Position numbers and translations under genes: made by a program. Shown here piece by piece: positions 28,628 to 36,459 of a stretch of 63,390 nucleotides of DNA. The notes under the pieces are model-generated. The model worked only from the letters and a program-made list of their open reading frames with translations, did no database searches and was not told the origin of the DNA. The stretch's first letter is position 1; every line of letters starts with the position of its first letter. Source of the stretch: an uncultured Merdimonas sp. (GTDB lineage: Bacteria > Bacillota > Clostridia > Lachnospirales > Lachnospiraceae); NCBI GenBank assembly GCA_944378225.1, contig CALWGE010000007.1, positions 1-63,390 on the forward strand, read 5' to 3'.

Positions 28628-29681
28628 CATAATTAATATGAAAAAAATAGTCGTGGGAATCGGTGTTCTTCTGTGCATGCTGCTCTGGTTTTCCAGCTGC
28701 GGCACCAGAATGAGCGAGTCGGAACAGCCTGTTGGCACAGACCTTCTGAAAGAGGAGAAGGAGCTTGTGGAGGAGGGAGACAATTACATAGTAGTAGGAA
28801 TTTCCCAGGTTGGGTCTGAGTCTGACTGGCGTATAGCCTGTACAGAGTCGCTGCGGAATACCTTTACCCAGGAAAACGGATATTATCTGATTTTCGAGGA
28901 TGCCCAGCAGAAGCAGGAAAACCAGCTGAAGGCACTGCGGGATTTCATTCTTCAGGAAGTAGATTATATCGTACTGGATCCCATTGTGGAAACCGGCTGG
29001 GACGCTGTTCTTCAGGAAGCCAGAGATGCCGGAATTCCTGTGATTCTGATGGATCGCCAGGTTAAGGTATCGGATGAGAGCCTCTATACAGCCTGGGTAG
29101 GCAGTGATTTTCGCGGTCAGGGAGTCCTGGCAGGAAGCTGGCTCAGCGATTACCTGGAAGAGCAGGGGCGCGGTTCAGAAAGAATCAACATTGTAACACT
29201 TCAGGGGACACTGGATTCCACGGCACAGCTGGGGCGTACATCGGGTTTTGCGAGCGTGATGGAGCAGCATGACAACTGGGTTATGCTGGAGCGCCAGGAT
29301 GCTGATTTTACGCAGACCAAGGGGCAGGAAGTCATGGAAGAGTTCCTGAAGACATATCCGGATATTGATGTAGTAGTCAGCGAAAATGACAATATGACTT
29401 TTGGCGCTATCGAAGCAATCGAAGCGGCCGGAAAAACCTGCGGCCCGGATGGTGATATTATTATTCTTTCTTTCGATGCGGGGCGTGCTGCACTGCAGGC
29501 TATGGAAGAGGGAGAAATCAACGCAGACTTTGAGTGTAACCCTAATCTGGGTCCGCTTGTCTCTGAGATTATTCAGAAACTGGAGCAAGGCGAAGAAACG
29601 GAAAAACTTCAGTATATCAAAGAGACATATTTTGATACGACCATGGATCTGGAGAGTCTGATAGAAGTGAGAACATACTGA
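28617..29681 (+). CDS. Second YtfQ-type sugar-binding lipoprotein
   Basis: This 354-residue lipoprotein has a signal peptide with lipobox FSSC (Cys28) and a type I binding fold. It resembles E. coli YtfQ more closely than the first binding protein does: VGISQVGSESDWR, DAQQKQENQLKALRDF, ETGWDAVLQEARDAGIPVILMDRQV, QGTLDSTAQLGRTSGF. The start overlaps the YjfF-like gene by 11 nt; ATG 28638 is an alternative but lacks an SD. It may widen substrate range or present ligand to the YesM-type kinase. The two proteins look homologous but clearly diverged. Confidence 0.88.
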   Translation: MQNSIINMKKIVVGIGVLLCMLLWFSSCGTRMSESEQPVGTDLLKEEKELVEEGDNYIVVGISQVGSESDWRIACTESLRNTFTQENGYYLIFEDAQQKQENQLKALRDFILQEVDYIVLDPIVETGWDAVLQEARDAGIPVILMDRQVKVSDESLYTAWVGSDFRGQGVLAGSWLSDYLEEQGRGSERINIVTLQGTLDSTAQLGRTSGFASVMEQHDNWVMLERQDADFTQTKGQEVMEEFLKTYPDIDVVVSENDNMTFGAIEAIEAAGKTCGPDGDIIILSFDAGRAALQAMEEGEINADFECNPNLGPLVSEIIQKLEQGEETEKLQYIKETYFDTTMDLESLIEVRTY

Positions 29682-29739
29682 GCAGATGATGGGCTGCAGT
29701 AAAAATTTACAGAATAACAATAACAGGAGGATTGGTAAC

Positions 29740-31224
29740 ATGAGCAATATCCCAGTAGTAAAAGCAGGTATTGTGGCAGTCAGCCGTGACTGCTTTCCGG
29801 AATCTCTTTCCGTAAACCGCAGAAAGGCCCTTGTAGGTGCGTATGAAAAAAAATATGACGCAGCAGACATCTATGAATGTCCGATCTGCATCGTGGAGAG
29901 CGAAATTCATATGGTGCAGGCCCTTGAGGATATTAAAAAGGCAGGCTGCAATGCTCTCGTAGTATATCTTGGAAATTTCGGACCCGAGATTTCCGAGACA
30001 CTGCTGGCAAAGCACTTTGACGGACCGGTGATGTTCGTGGCTGCGGCAGAGGAGACCGGAAAGGATCTGATTCAGGGACGCGGCGACGCCTACTGCGGCA
30101 TGCTGAACGCCAGCTACAATCTGAAGCTGCGCGGCGTAAAAGCTTATATTCCGGAATACCCGGTAGGCACGGCAGAGGAATGTGCAGACATGATTCATGA
30201 ATTCATGCCGATTGCGAGGGCTCTGGTGGGACTGTCCAGCCTGAAGATTATCAGCTTCGGCCCGAGACCCTTAAACTTCCTGGCCTGCAACGCTCCCATC
30301 AAGCAGCTTTATAACCTGGGCGTGGAGATCGAGGAGAACTCCGAGCTCGACCTGTTTGAAGCCTTCAACAAGCACGAGAACGATCCGAGAATTCCGGATG
30401 TGGTTAAGGATATGGAGGCAGAGCTGGGCGAGGGAAATAAGAAGCCGCAGATTCTGGCAAAGCTGGCTCAGTATGAGCTGACGCTTCTGGACTGGATCGA
30501 GGAGCATAAGGGATACCGGAAGTATGTGGCGATTGCCGGAAAATGCTGGCCAGCCTTCCAGACACAGTTCGGCTTTGTGCCCTGCTATGTGAACAGCCGT
30601 CTGGCGGGACGTGGAATTCCCGTATCCTGCGAAGTGGACATCTACGGTGCTTTAAGTGAGTTCATCGGAACCTGCGTAAGCCAGGATGCAGTGACGCTGC
30701 TTGATATCAATAACACGGTTCCGGCGGATCTTTATAATGAGGATATTGCAGGAAAATTCCCGTACACCCAGAAAGATACCTTTATGGGATTCCACTGCGG
30801 CAATACCTGCTCCGGCAAACTGACTTCCTGCTCCATGAAGTACCAGCTGATTATGGCCAGAAGTCTTCCGGAAGAGGTAACTCAGGGAACCCTGGAAGGC
30901 GATATTGTACCGGGAGACATCACTTTCTACCGTCTGCAGAGTACTGCGGACTGCAAACTCCGCGCTTATGTTGCCCAGGGCGAAATTCTTCCGGTGGCGA
31001 CGCGTTCTTTCGGCTCTATCGGCGTTTTCGCAATTCCGGAGATGGGACGTTTTTACCGTCATGTGCTGATTGAGGAAAACTTCCCGCACCATGGCGCTGT
31101 AGCTTTCGGCCATTATGGAAAGGCGCTGTTTGAAGTATTTAAGTATCTGGGAGTGGAACCGGAAAAGATTGGATTTAATCGTCCCAAGGGAATGATGTAT
31201 CCTACAGAAAATCCGTTTGCCTGA
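29740..31224 (+). CDS. L-fucose/L-arabinose isomerase-fold protein
   Basis: This protein, about 494 residues, belongs to the FucI/AraA-fold isomerase group. Likely metal ligands are Glu in CEVDIYGALSEF, Asp in LLDINN, and a late His in HHGAVAFGHYGKALFE. It is neither a classical FucI (about 590 residues) nor AraA, so the substrate is unknown. Position last in the importer operon suggests isomerisation of the imported sugar. The start is ATG 29740 with AGGAGG at 29725-29730; an in-frame extension to 29686 lacks support. A terminator follows. Confidence 0.82.
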   Translation: MSNIPVVKAGIVAVSRDCFPESLSVNRRKALVGAYEKKYDAADIYECPICIVESEIHMVQALEDIKKAGCNALVVYLGNFGPEISETLLAKHFDGPVMFVAAAEETGKDLIQGRGDAYCGMLNASYNLKLRGVKAYIPEYPVGTAEECADMIHEFMPIARALVGLSSLKIISFGPRPLNFLACNAPIKQLYNLGVEIEENSELDLFEAFNKHENDPRIPDVVKDMEAELGEGNKKPQILAKLAQYELTLLDWIEEHKGYRKYVAIAGKCWPAFQTQFGFVPCYVNSRLAGRGIPVSCEVDIYGALSEFIGTCVSQDAVTLLDINNTVPADLYNEDIAGKFPYTQKDTFMGFHCGNTCSGKLTSCSMKYQLIMARSLPEEVTQGTLEGDIVPGDITFYRLQSTADCKLRAYVAQGEILPVATRSFGSIGVFAIPEMGRFYRHVLIEENFPHHGAVAFGHYGKALFEVFKYLGVEPEKIGFNRPKGMMYPTENPFA

Positions 31225-31263
31225 GTTGTATTTTTATTGAAATGAAATACTGATTTCGAAAAT

Positions 31264-31312
31264 CTGCCGGAGAGAAAGCCTGAAAAAGGATATCTTCGGC
31301 AGGTTTATTTTG
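31264..31312 (+). terminator. terminator after isomerase-fold gene
   Basis: Ten-base arms CTGCCGGAGA and TCTTCGGCAG (31264-31273 and 31293-31302, one wobble) are followed by GTTTATTTTG. Confidence 0.75.
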
Positions 31313-31324
31313 TTTATGTTTTAC

Positions 31325-31372
31325 TTGACATTCGTAACAGTAACAGATAAAATAAATTTAGAATAATTCTAA
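31325..31372 (+). promoter_or_regulatory. perR promoter with PerR box
   Basis: TTGACA at 31325-31330 and TAAAAT at 31348-31353 are 17 bp apart. TTAGAATAATTCTAA at 31358-31372 is a 7-1-7 palindrome matching the known PerR box pattern (TTATAAT-N-ATTATAA). It sits over the expected start site, as for autorepression. Confidence 0.8.
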
Positions 31373-31387
31373 AAAGAGTGATTGCCT

Positions 31388-31765
31388 ATGACGAAATATG
31401 AGAAACAGATCTATGAAATTGTCAATACATCTGAAAGCCATCTGACGGCGGAACAGGTTTTCTGGAAACTGAAGCAGATATATCCGTCAGTCTCTCAGGC
31501 TACAGTGTATAATAATCTGAATAAGCTGTATGCGGCAGGTCTGATTCGAAGAGTATCCGTAGAAGGGTTTCCGGATCGTTATGACTGCATTGCCAGACAT
31601 GACCATTTTGTGTGCCGGAAATGCGGCAGACTGACTGATATCTGTCTGGAGGATCTGACTCCTTCCCTGAAAAAACAGATTGACGGTGAGTTTTTCTCAT
31701 ATGATTTGAAAATTTTTCATATTTGTACGGAATGCCGGAAAAAGGAATCTGAAACGGAGAAATAA
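31388..31765 (+). CDS. perR: Peroxide-responsive repressor PerR (Fur family)
   Basis: This 125-residue Fur-family repressor has a winged helix (HLTAEQVFWKLKQIYPSVSQATVYNNL). Its dimerisation domain carries the regulatory metal ligands (RYDCIARHDHFVC) and two CxxC zinc pairs (CRKCG, CTECRKK). Peroxide oxidises the His ligands of Fe-loaded PerR, releasing DNA. The autoregulatory box upstream and the downstream rubredoxin and rubrerythrin genes fit this role better than Fur or Zur. The start is ATG 31388 with GAGTG upstream; TTG 31382 is a less likely alternative. Confidence 0.9.
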   Translation: MTKYEKQIYEIVNTSESHLTAEQVFWKLKQIYPSVSQATVYNNLNKLYAAGLIRRVSVEGFPDRYDCIARHDHFVCRKCGRLTDICLEDLTPSLKKQIDGEFFSYDLKIFHICTECRKKESETEK

Positions 31766-31832
31766 AGATTCTTTCGGAGGATTGACAAGAACCGGCTGCC
31801 GAAATAAATATTTTTCAGAAAGGAGGATGCGA

Positions 31833-32492
31833 ATGAAGTATATCTGTTCCGTATGTGGGTATATCTATGATGAGGCACGTGAAAAGATTCCTTTTTCGGA
31901 GCTGCCGGATTCATGGAAATGTCCCGTATGCAAAGCGCCCAAATCGGTTTTTGTCCCTGAGAAAAAGGAACAGCCGAAAGCAGAGGTTTCGCTGGAACCT
32001 GTGCCTGAAGCAGTCTCTGAAGAAGGAGATATGGTAAAACTTTCTGCAGGGGAACTGGCGGCACTTTGTTCAAATCTGGCCCGGGGATGCGAGAAGCAGT
32101 ATAAGCCGGAGGAAGAGGCCTTGTTCCGGGAACTGGCAGATTATTTCACAGCAGTGACGCCTGCAGTTTCTGATGCGAATCTGGAAGAACTTGCGGCGCT
32201 GATGCAGGGTGATCTGGAAAGAGGGTATCCCGCAGTGAACGCAGCAGCTGACAAGGCCGGAGACCGGGGAACGAAACGAATCTGTGTCTGGGGAGAAAAG
32301 GTTACGAATATGCTGAATTCCCTGATTCGGCAGTACCAGGAAGAGGGAGAAGCTTTCCTGGCAGGTACGGAGATCTGGGTCTGCACAGTCTGCGGATTTG
32401 TCTATGTGGGAGATAAACCGCCGGAGCTTTGTCCGGTATGTAAGGTGCCTGCGTGGAAATTTGAGAAGACAGAGGGGAGGAGCGTCGGATGA
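31833..32492 (+). CDS. Double-rubredoxin-domain protein
   Basis: This 219-residue protein has a rubredoxin domain at each end. The N-terminal one is [10 protein letters not shown]...CPVCKAP (residues about 5-38), with a shortened loop compared with standard rubredoxin. The C-terminal one is [20 protein letters not shown] (about 188-207), of the rubrerythrin type. Between them lies a helical region of about 130 residues without clear diiron ligands. It probably shuttles electrons to the rubrerythrin encoded next, in peroxide detoxification. The start is ATG 31833 after AGGAGG at 31821-31826. The stop overlaps the next start by 4 nt. Confidence 0.8.
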   Translation: MKYICSVCGYIYDEAREKIPFSELPDSWKCPVCKAPKSVFVPEKKEQPKAEVSLEPVPEAVSEEGDMVKLSAGELAALCSNLARGCEKQYKPEEEALFRELADYFTAVTPAVSDANLEELAALMQGDLERGYPAVNAAADKAGDRGTKRICVWGEKVTNMLNSLIRQYQEEGEAFLAGTEIWVCTVCGFVYVGDKPPELCPVCKVPAWKFEKTEGRSVG

Positions 32493-33562
32493 AACAGATA
32501 GCTGTGAGAAATCTACGTCTTTGTACGAAGGACTGTCTCTGTCTTTATGTCTGTCCCGTGGGGGCTACCGACACAGAGAACAGCATTATTGATGCGACAA
32601 AGTGTATTGGCTGCGGAAGCTGTGCGGCTGCCTGTCCCAGCGCTGCGATTTCCATGGTGCCAGTGGAATATCCGCCCCAACAGAAAAAGGAAGAGTCAGT
32701 TGTGGCGGTGGAGTACGCACTGGCAAAAAGTAAAGCGAAGCAGGAAAAGGTTGCGCGTCAGCTTGCCGGGGAGGCGAAAGAGGACGGTCTGCATCGTCTG
32801 ATGACTGCCATTTCCAAATCCGTTCGTCTGGTAAATGAGGATCTGCTGAGAGAAAGCGGTTATATGCTTCCTCAGAGCGCCAATACCCATACACTTCTTA
32901 AGGAACTTATTGCGAATCCGCCTTCCGGAGATTTTCCAATGGATGCGGCAAAGGAGCTGCTGAAGCGGATTCCCTGCAATGAGATAAATGAAAACAAAAA
33001 TAAAGAAAGAAAGGAAGAAAACAACATGAGCAAATATGCCGGAACACAGACAGAAAAGAACCTGGAAGCTGCATTTGCAGGAGAATCTCAGGCACGCAAC
33101 AAGTACACCTATTTCGCATCTGTAGCAAAGAAAGAGGGCTACGAGCAGATTTCAGCCCTGTTCCTGAAAACTGCTGACAATGAGAAAGAGCATGCAAAGA
33201 TGTGGTTTAAGGAGCTGAATGGTATCGGAGATACAGCTCAGAATCTGCTCCATGCAGCAGAAGGTGAGAATTACGAATGGACCGATATGTATGACGGCTT
33301 TGCAAAGACTGCTGAGGAAGAGGGATTCCCGGAACTGGCAGCAAAGTTCCGCCTGGTGGCTGCTATCGAGAAACATCATGAGGAGCGCTACCGCGCATTG
33401 CTGCATAACGTAGAGATGGCAGAAGTTTTCGCAAAGAGTGAAGTTAAGGTATGGGAGTGCCGTAACTGCGGTCACATTATCGTAGGAACCGCAGCGCCGG
33501 AAATCTGTCCGACCTGTGCGCATCCTCAGAGCTACTTCGAGATTCATGCTGAGAATTATTAA
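32489..33562 (+). CDS. Ferredoxin-rubrerythrin fusion
   Basis: This 357-residue open frame joins a ferredoxin-like unit (about 1-178) to a complete rubrerythrin (180-357). The first Cys cluster is irregular ([12 protein letters not shown]); the second is standard ([12 protein letters not shown]). The rubrerythrin has diiron Glu/His motifs ([32 protein letters not shown]) and a rubredoxin tail (CRNCG, CPTC). An SD-like AAAGGAAG stands before in-frame ATG 33026, the usual rubrerythrin start, so both fused and free rubrerythrin may be made. Rubrerythrin reduces hydrogen peroxide; the ferredoxin domain could feed it electrons directly. It is the last gene of the perR operon. Confidence 0.85.
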   Translation: MKQIAVRNLRLCTKDCLCLYVCPVGATDTENSIIDATKCIGCGSCAAACPSAAISMVPVEYPPQQKKEESVVAVEYALAKSKAKQEKVARQLAGEAKEDGLHRLMTAISKSVRLVNEDLLRESGYMLPQSANTHTLLKELIANPPSGDFPMDAAKELLKRIPCNEINENKNKERKEENNMSKYAGTQTEKNLEAAFAGESQARNKYTYFASVAKKEGYEQISALFLKTADNEKEHAKMWFKELNGIGDTAQNLLHAAEGENYEWTDMYDGFAKTAEEEGFPELAAKFRLVAAIEKHHEERYRALLHNVEMAEVFAKSEVKVWECRNCGHIIVGTAAPEICPTCAHPQSYFEIHAENY

Positions 33563-33587
33563 TAAATTTAAACGGGAAAACGACAGT

Positions 33588-33618
33588 CGGGGGCTGCAGG
33601 AATGCAGTCCCCGTTTTT
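33588..33618 (+). terminator. terminator after rubrerythrin
   Basis: An 11-bp stem (33588-33598 with 33603-33613, one wobble, loop of 4) is followed by TTTTT. Confidence 0.8.
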
Positions 33619-33656
33619 GCGGAAAAGACGAAGGAAAGCTTCCGTGGCAGAGGTAC

Positions 33657-33685
33657 TTGCCATGCTTCTTTTTTTCGGCTATAAT
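33657..33685 (+). promoter_or_regulatory. promoter of citrate synthase gene
   Basis: TTGCCA at 33657-33662 and TATAAT at 33680-33685 are 17 bp apart. Confidence 0.75.
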
Positions 33686-33738
33686 TGAAAAGAAATTCTG
33701 CCTGTGGAGTCTCTGCAGGATTATGAGGAGGCAATATA

Positions 33739-35100
33739 ATGAAAAAAGACGACAGAAATGTGGATGAGAAGGTTCAGAAGCTGGTGGAATACAGCAGAAA
33801 ATCCGGTAAAATTGATGTGGATCTTTATGCTGAATATGATGTAAAGAGAGGACTCCGTGATTCTTCCGGAAAAGGTGTCCTTACAGGTCTGACTGAAATT
33901 TCAGACGTGGTTTCCTTTGGTTACATAGACGGGGAAAAGGTTCCCATTGACGGTGAGCTCTATTATCAGGGAGTTAATGTGGAAGATTTGGTACGCGGAG
34001 AAGCGAACCGCCGTTTTGCTTTTGAGGAGACGACTTATCTGCTTCTGTTCGGAAAGCTTCCTACGAGACAGCAGCTGCGGGAGTTTATAGACATTCTTGG
34101 AGTTTACCGGGAACTTCCGGACACCTTTGTACGTGACGTTATCATGAAGGCGCCCAGTTCCAATATGATGAATACGCTTCAGAAATGTGTACTTACGATG
34201 TATTCCTACGATTTGAAGCCTGAAGATATTACCGTGGGAAATGTTCTGCGGCAGTCGCTGCAGCTGATAGCGCAGTTCCCGCTGTATTCTGTATACGGAT
34301 ATCATGCATACCGCCATTATCATCTGGATAAAAGCCTGATTATCCGGAATCCGAAGCCGGAGCTTTCCACTGCGGAAAACATTCTGCGCCTTCTTCGGAA
34401 AGATGGTCAGTACACGGAACTGGAGGCCAAGGTGCTGGATGTGGCTCTGGTACTTCACGCAGAGCACGGAGGCGGAAATAACTCGACCTTTACCACACAC
34501 GTAGTTTCTTCGACCGGTACGGATACCTATTCAGCAATAGCAGCCTCTCTTGGTTCTCTGAAGGGCCCCAAACACGGCGGCGCCAATCTGAAAGTGCAGG
34601 AAATGTTTGCGGATATCAAAGAGCATGTGACAAACTGGAGAGATGAGACACAGATTCAGGCTTATCTGGAAAGAATGCTTCGCAAGGAAGTATTTGATCA
34701 TGCGGGACTGATTTATGGAATGGGCCATGCAGTATATACAGAATCCGATCCCCGTGCAGTTGTTCTGAAAGAGTATGCAAGAAAACTTTCTGAAGAAAAG
34801 GGCAGAGAAGAAGAATTTGGCCTTTATGAGAGAGTGGAGCGTATTGCAGGCGAATGCCTGATGTCAGGACGTCGGCTTTTGAAGCCTGTCTGCGCGAATG
34901 TGGATTTCTACAGCGGCTTTGTATACAGCATGCTGGATCTGCCAAACGAACTTTTCACACCTATTTTTGCCATGTCACGTATTTCCGGCTGGTGCGCGCA
35001 CCGCATTGAAGAGTTGGTTAACTCAGGAAAGATTATTCGTCCGGCCTACAAATATGTCGGACATCATGTGCCTTACGTAGATCTGGACGAAAGAGAATAA
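33739..35100 (+). CDS. Citrate synthase (or 2-methylcitrate synthase)
   Basis: This 453-residue enzyme of the citrate synthase family has active-site segments HAEHGGGNNSTFT, GSLKGPKHGGAN and GMGHAVYTESDPRA, plus a final RISGWCAHRIEE. It condenses acetyl-CoA with oxaloacetate. The N-terminal extension of about 50 residues is typical of the clostridial form. No aconitase or isocitrate dehydrogenase is adjacent, so it may supply 2-oxoglutarate for glutamate synthesis from a distant set of genes. It is monocistronic, with its own promoter and a downstream hairpin. Confidence 0.9.
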   Translation: MKKDDRNVDEKVQKLVEYSRKSGKIDVDLYAEYDVKRGLRDSSGKGVLTGLTEISDVVSFGYIDGEKVPIDGELYYQGVNVEDLVRGEANRRFAFEETTYLLLFGKLPTRQQLREFIDILGVYRELPDTFVRDVIMKAPSSNMMNTLQKCVLTMYSYDLKPEDITVGNVLRQSLQLIAQFPLYSVYGYHAYRHYHLDKSLIIRNPKPELSTAENILRLLRKDGQYTELEAKVLDVALVLHAEHGGGNNSTFTTHVVSSTGTDTYSAIAASLGSLKGPKHGGANLKVQEMFADIKEHVTNWRDETQIQAYLERMLRKEVFDHAGLIYGMGHAVYTESDPRAVVLKEYARKLSEEKGREEEFGLYERVERIAGECLMSGRRLLKPVCANVDFYSGFVYSMLDLPNELFTPIFAMSRISGWCAHRIEELVNSGKIIRPAYKYVGHHVPYVDLDERE

Positions 35101-35107
35101 TTGGTAT

Positions 35108-35164
35108 AAATCCCTCTTCTTCTGCATTACATTTTAGTAACTGCATGTGATAGAAGAGGGATTT
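35108..35164 (+). terminator. hairpin covering the RBS of the carboxypeptidase gene
   Basis: Arms AAATCCCTCTTCT and AGAAGAGGGATTT (35108-35120 and 35152-35164) pair perfectly. The 3' arm contains the SD GAGGG of the next gene, and its end is two bases from the ATG. It may act as citrate synthase terminator or as an RBS-hiding structure. Confidence 0.65.
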
Positions 35165-35165
35165 T

Positions 35166-36341
35166 ATGAAGAAAATTCTGGCTCTGATGCTGACCCTGTC
35201 CTTATGTCTGACTTTTCCGGGCGCCGCCGTGACAGCGGCTGAGGCGGTTCCCGCGGAAGATTCTCTTGGCATCACGGCCCCTTCAGCTATTCTGATGGAA
35301 GCGTCCACAGGAACCGTTGTTCTGGAGAAGAACGCTCATGAACAGCTTCCGCCGGCCAGCGTCACAAAGATCATGACGCTTCTTCTGATTTTTGACTCTC
35401 TTTCCCAGGGAAAAATTCATATGGAAGATTCGGTGACTACATCGGCCTATGCTGCCTCCATGGGTGGTTCTCAGGTGTTCCTGGAGGAAGGAGAAACCCA
35501 GAGTGTGGAGACTATGATCAAATGCATTGCCGTAGCTTCCGCAAATGATGCATCGGTAGCCATGGCAGAACATATTGCAGGAACAGAGAGTCTGTTTGTG
35601 GATATGATGAATCAGAGGGCCAGGGAGCTGGGGATGGAAGATACGCATTTTATCAACTGCTGCGGTCTGGATACGGAAGGACATCTTACCTCGGCATATG
35701 ATATAGCTCTGATGTCCCGGGAACTAATCACAAAGTATCCCCAGATACATACCTATTCGACAATCTGGATGGAGAATATCACGCACTCTACAAAGCGCGG
35801 GACTGAGGAGTTCGGTCTGACGAATACCAATAAACTGATTCGTCAGTATCCTTATGCCACAGGGCTGAAAACCGGCTCTACGAGCCAGGCGAAGTACTGT
35901 GTCTCTGCCACAGCGGAAAAAGACGGAATTGAGCTGATTGCCGTTATTATGGCAGCGCCGGATCCGGCAGGAAGATTTGCAGACGCCACGGCCCTTCTGA
36001 ACTATGGATATGCCAAATGCAGTCTGTATCAGGATATGGAGGAGCAGCCGCTGGTGACAGTTCCTGTAGAAGGGGGCGTTTTTGAAGAAGTCAGAGGCAG
36101 GTATGACGGAACCTTTTCCTATTTGAGCACAACAGGCGAAGACCTGACGGCAGTCGAAAAAAAATGGTATGCCATGGAACGTCTGGAAGCTCCGGTCAAT
36201 GAAGGACAGGAGATAGGAAAGCTGACTTATATCCTGAATGGAGAAGAGATTGGAAACATTCCGATTCTGGCAGCGGAAACAGTGGAAAAGGCAGGGTATG
36301 TCCATTATCTGGGCAGAGCCTTTGAAAGTCTGATGCTTTAG
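35166..36341 (+). CDS. D-alanyl-D-alanine carboxypeptidase (DacA/DacF type)
   Basis: This 391-residue secreted penicillin-binding protein has a signal peptide (1 to about 26). The S11 peptidase domain carries S65-V-T-K68, the SAN motif in ASANDASVA, and KTG in GLKTGSTSQAKYC. A C-terminal beta domain follows (about 290-385). It trims the terminal D-Ala of peptidoglycan stem peptides outside the membrane. No strong C-terminal membrane anchor is visible. The SD lies inside a hairpin, so expression may depend on RNA folding. A second paralogue is encoded at 48294-49529. Confidence 0.92.
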   Translation: MKKILALMLTLSLCLTFPGAAVTAAEAVPAEDSLGITAPSAILMEASTGTVVLEKNAHEQLPPASVTKIMTLLLIFDSLSQGKIHMEDSVTTSAYAASMGGSQVFLEEGETQSVETMIKCIAVASANDASVAMAEHIAGTESLFVDMMNQRARELGMEDTHFINCCGLDTEGHLTSAYDIALMSRELITKYPQIHTYSTIWMENITHSTKRGTEEFGLTNTNKLIRQYPYATGLKTGSTSQAKYCVSATAEKDGIELIAVIMAAPDPAGRFADATALLNYGYAKCSLYQDMEEQPLVTVPVEGGVFEEVRGRYDGTFSYLSTTGEDLTAVEKKWYAMERLEAPVNEGQEIGKLTYILNGEEIGNIPILAAETVEKAGYVHYLGRAFESLML

Positions 36342-36459
36342 GAACGAAAAATAAAGAAGAGAAAGGCGGTATCGGCACAGAGAGACGGAGTAAATGCGGA
36401 AGAACAGACATCTTCGGGAATTTCTGTGCCGGACTGCAGAAAATAAAGGAGGATAAGAG

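Noticed and set aside
36373-36431. 9-bp inverted repeat CGGCACAGA/TCTGTGCCG before the FGGY kinase gene
   Set aside because: The arms are 41 nt apart with no T-run or known operator pattern; could be chance, so it is only mentioned in the gene entry.
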